Shown here piece after piece: positions 6,360-8,656 of a DNA stretch of 8,656 bases (position 1 is its first letter; each line of letters starts with the position of its first letter). The notes under the pieces were generated by a model. That model was given only the letters and a program-made list of their open reading frames with translations. It searched no databases and was not told the origin of the DNA. The DNA is taken from contig CANMPY010000052.1 of assembly GCA_947499775.1 (NCBI GenBank), positions 1 through 8,656 on the forward strand, given 5' to 3'. The DNA is from Bacteroidota bacterium (lineage in GTDB: Bacteria > Bacteroidota > Bacteroidia > NS11-12g > UBA9320). The translations under genes were made by a program, and so were the position numbers.

Positions 6360-7961
6360 ATGAAAAAAATATTTTTAACATTATTCATCGTATATGGAAT
6401 TTTAAATTCCGCGTATTCACAAAGTATTTCAGGTACTGCTGATCCATGTAGCAATGAGAACATTTCCTACACATTTACGCCATCCACTAATTATTGTACA
6501 TCCACAGCCACTTGCACAGATTCAAATAATACTGTATTTGCTGATTCCAGATCATTTCAGTGGAGTTTGAGTGATCCTTCCGCAGGAGTTATAGGTTCAA
6601 GCACGTCTCTAACAACCAATATAAAATGGAACTGCCCAACTTTTAGTGGTCTTTTGCTAAAAATGCAACCTATCTGCAGCACTTTTACAGAGAAAACTAT
6701 GTCGTCAGGTAATAAATATTGTGTATTATCGGCTGTGTCTCAAGGTGAAACCCAAAAAAGTATCCAAGTTAAATGCCCAACTCCTTTAATCATAAGTGGC
6801 CCCAATCATATTACATGCTGTGATACATTTCTTAAAACCTATTCAGTAGGCAATACATTTGGGCAAAAGAATCTCGTATGGGAAGTTTTAACCACTAATG
6901 GATGGGAAATTATTTCCGGTCAAGGAACAGCATCTATTAATGCGAGAGCCGGCAGTACAGGTGCATCTCAGCAAGTTAAAGTTACATCAGGCTATCCCGG
7001 CTGCAACTTTGAAAACAAGGCAGTAGGAACTTTGGATGTGAGCAGAACCCCAATTATTGAAGAAGATATTGCACCATCTCTGCCTTGGATTACAGCGGTT
7101 TGTATTCATTTATATCGAGATTTTTGTGTTAAACCTATTACAACCTGTTCTACACCTACAACTTTCACTTGGAGCGTTACGCCGGGTAACACGAAGGGGG
7201 GAGCAAATCCTACCTTAGTACCTAATTCTTCAGTTACAAATTGCCTTTTTGTCGATGCAATGCAAAACCCTGGAGGCGGCAATAATGGATTTGTTGATAT
7301 TACAGTAACGGCAACTACCCCCTGTGCTACTTCAACAAAAACACATCGGGTATTAATACCTGAAAAAGAACCTGCCAAACCAACCTGGACTTGGGACGGA
7401 GGACTGGGCGACCTTTGTGTAGCTACACGCAATGTAGTTTTTGAAATTACAAATGCCGAAGAGGGGTCTGAATTTGAATGGATATTTAATAATGGAACTA
7501 CAAGCTACACAATGGAAGGGTATCAGATAGGCACCAATTTTGAAGAGTTTGGAACAACATGGTCGGCTAATCCAAATTCCAATGTTACCCTGACCATTAG
7601 GGCAAAAAATGCCTGTGGTTATGGAACAAACACTACATTTTTAATAAGCGCTGCAAGATTTAAAGCCATTAACGATCAGGATTGTGATATGTATCTACAA
7701 AAAAGAAGCAATCCAAAACTTGTAAATAATGAACTTTTATGCTACCCAAATCCTGCCAATAAATTAGTAACGATACTAAAACCTACTAATTTAAAACGTG
7801 GAGAATTAAAAATTTATGATGCAATAGGAAAACTAGTAAGTACTCAAATATTAGAAAGCGACATAAATATTAATACTGAAAATTGGGCGGAAGGAATCTA
7901 TTATATTTATTTGATTGGCGAAAAGCAAACTTTAAGCACAAAAATTGAAATCACTAAATAA
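6360..7961 (+). CDS. Cysteine-rich secreted protein with T9SS type A sorting domain
   Basis: The product is 533 aa. Residues 1-20 are a signal peptide (MKKIFLTLFIVYGILNS, AYS before Q21). The C-terminal 75 residues (459-533) are a T9SS type A domain: LLCYPNPANKLVTI, GELKIYDAIGKLV, WAEGIYYIYL, then STKIEITK. The body appears to be a series of beta-sandwich (PKD/Ig-like) modules, judged from recurring segments such as LVWEVLTTNGW, TFTWSVTPGN and EFEWIFNNGT, each followed by a strand like VDITVTATTPC or VTLTIRAKNACG. I count about 19 cysteines, many in the first 150 residues, which suggests disulfides after export. No enzymatic motif is visible; adhesion or surface structure is a guess from domain type. 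An in-frame TAA at 6348-6350 with no earlier ATG fixes the start. It is divergent from the regulator/barrel pair with only 86 bp between starts, so the regulator may have controlled it. Confidence 0.88.
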   Translation: MKKIFLTLFIVYGILNSAYSQSISGTADPCSNENISYTFTPSTNYCTSTATCTDSNNTVFADSRSFQWSLSDPSAGVIGSSTSLTTNIKWNCPTFSGLLLKMQPICSTFTEKTMSSGNKYCVLSAVSQGETQKSIQVKCPTPLIISGPNHITCCDTFLKTYSVGNTFGQKNLVWEVLTTNGWEIISGQGTASINARAGSTGASQQVKVTSGYPGCNFENKAVGTLDVSRTPIIEEDIAPSLPWITAVCIHLYRDFCVKPITTCSTPTTFTWSVTPGNTKGGANPTLVPNSSVTNCLFVDAMQNPGGGNNGFVDITVTATTPCATSTKTHRVLIPEKEPAKPTWTWDGGLGDLCVATRNVVFEITNAEEGSEFEWIFNNGTTSYTMEGYQIGTNFEEFGTTWSANPNSNVTLTIRAKNACGYGTNTTFLISAARFKAINDQDCDMYLQKRSNPKLVNNELLCYPNPANKLVTILKPTNLKRGELKIYDAIGKLVSTQILESDININTENWAEGIYYIYLIGEKQTLSTKIEITK

Positions 7962-8656
7962 ACCATATTATTTTTATTTATTCCTAATCATGGCGGGGTT
8001 TGTGTTAAAACCCTGCCATGTTTTTGCTCAGGTAAAATATTATAATTCGGTCGCTAACAGAAATGATTATAATTTTACTAGCACCCTCTCCTTCTATAGT
8101 TTTAATAAGAAACCAATCACAACAGTTACCTACAAACTAGATACGATAGATTATAAATTAATGAGTGAAAAGGTTACTTATAGTCAGTTCTGTGATAGTT
8201 CAGGATTTCCAATCTTAACCAGGCAATACTTTTCCTTCTATAACAAAGAAGCTAAGAAAATCCCCTTATTTTTTTCAACCAATGAAAATGAAATAATTTA
8301 TGCCGGATTTTTTACTAATCAAACTAACTATGTATTTGCCTTATTGGCAAAATATTATCGGCCAGAAATTGAAAATATCCATCCCGGCTCAATAAACATC
8401 ATAAGGTTTAATCAAAATTCAGATTTATTAGATACAATTATTATTAAGGATGATATGTATAATTGGGGTCAATTATATATTGAGTATTCACCAAACTGTG
8501 ATTTTAATTATATTTTAACCAGCGATTATATTAATAAAAAATTTAGATTAAGAGCATATAGGGTCGATAGTGTTTTTAACAGGGAACCAGAAATAATTTA
8601 TACAAATGGGTTTGCTGATAACATAAATTCAATTTCACCAAAAGGAGATATTATAG
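7945..8656 (+). CDS. N-terminal part of an exported protein, possibly beta-propeller-like; TTG start
   Basis: The frame is open from 7936 to the window end with no stop, so the 3' part is missing. From TTG 7945 the product begins with a textbook signal peptide: KSLNKP, hydrophobic YYFYLFLIMAGFVL, then KPCHVFA before Q29. The first ATG (7990) would leave only MAGFVLKPCHVFAQ, too short for export, so I choose TTG although it overlaps the preceding gene by 17 bp. The mature part (VKYYNSVANRNDYNF onwards, about 209 residues seen) is rich in Tyr, Asn, Ile and Phe. It includes IEYSPNCDFNYILTS and later ISPKGDII, which resemble the SP(D/N)G turns of beta-propeller blades. With only fragments of two such units, this fold is tentative. 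It probably forms an operon with the T9SS gene before it, and may carry its own T9SS domain beyond the window. Confidence 0.7.
   Translation, partial: MKSLNKPYYFYLFLIMAGFVLKPCHVFAQVKYYNSVANRNDYNFTSTLSFYSFNKKPITTVTYKLDTIDYKLMSEKVTYSQFCDSSGFPILTRQYFSFYNKEAKKIPLFFSTNENEIIYAGFFTNQTNYVFALLAKYYRPEIENIHPGSINIIRFNQNSDLLDTIIIKDDMYNWGQLYIEYSPNCDFNYILTSDYINKKFRLRAYRVDSVFNREPEIIYTNGFADNINSISPKGDII
7989..8025 (+). terminator. Strong terminator-like hairpin overlapping the start of the last gene
   Basis: CATGGC (7989-7994) + G + GGGTTT (7996-8001), loop GTGTTA, AAACCC (8008-8013) + T + GCCATG (8015-8020): a 13-bp stem with one G-T pair, followed directly by TTTTT (8021-8025). By structure it is the best intrinsic terminator in the window, 28 bp after the T9SS gene stop. 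It also lies within signal-peptide codons of the next reading frame, so it may act as an attenuator between the two genes. Confidence 0.7.

Noticed and set aside
5237..6362. Toxin-antitoxin pair formed by the XRE protein and its partner
   Set aside because: The partner has a signal peptide and beta-barrel character, not a toxin fold, and is far larger than usual for such pairs.
7106..7432. Minus-strand 108-codon open frame within the 533-aa T9SS gene
   Set aside because: It is antisense to a supported gene and has no start context, signal peptide or domain.

Overview
The window looks like chromosomal DNA from a member of the phylum Bacteroidota. It is AT-rich. Two complete proteins end in type IX secretion (T9SS) type A sorting domains. 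Start codons lack Shine-Dalgarno sequences and sit behind A/T-rich leaders. Several upstream regions fit the Bacteroidota promoter pattern (a TTG about 19 nt before TAnnTTTG or TAnnTTCG). I cannot place it below phylum.

Left part (1-2420). The last 15 codons of an upstream gene, possibly a small four-helix-bundle (S23-type) protein, are followed by a patch of degenerate 7-bp repeats. Next comes a long-form (592 aa) acyl-CoA dehydrogenase for fatty-acid beta-oxidation. The 423-bp gap after it holds two 69-bp copies of a hairpin-bearing repeat spaced exactly 110 bp apart, one more short inverted repeat, and a bidirectional terminator.

Middle (2421-5236). A secreted T9SS cargo protein of unknown function lies on the minus strand, with a likely promoter just upstream. 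Divergent from it is an RhlE-type DEAD-box RNA helicase, with a good promoter and a leader of about 120 nt containing a possible stem. A likely terminator follows.

Right part (5237-8656). On the minus strand, a small XRE-family regulator overlaps a putative outer-membrane beta-barrel gene by the ATGA tetranucleotide. The regulator carries an in-frame TAA inside its helix-turn-helix, so it looks freshly broken. Divergent from this pair, across an 86-bp gap, is a 533-aa cysteine-rich T9SS cargo protein. It is followed by the start of another exported protein that runs off the window. The best start for that last gene is a TTG inside the end of the preceding gene, because the first ATG would remove most of a good signal peptide. 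A strong terminator-like hairpin lies within its first codons.

I found no tRNA, rRNA, CRISPR array or transposase, and no convincing new multi-gene system. The most interesting points are the interrupted regulator, the 110-bp-period hairpin repeat, the heptamer patch, and the hairpin overlapping the signal-peptide codons of the last gene.
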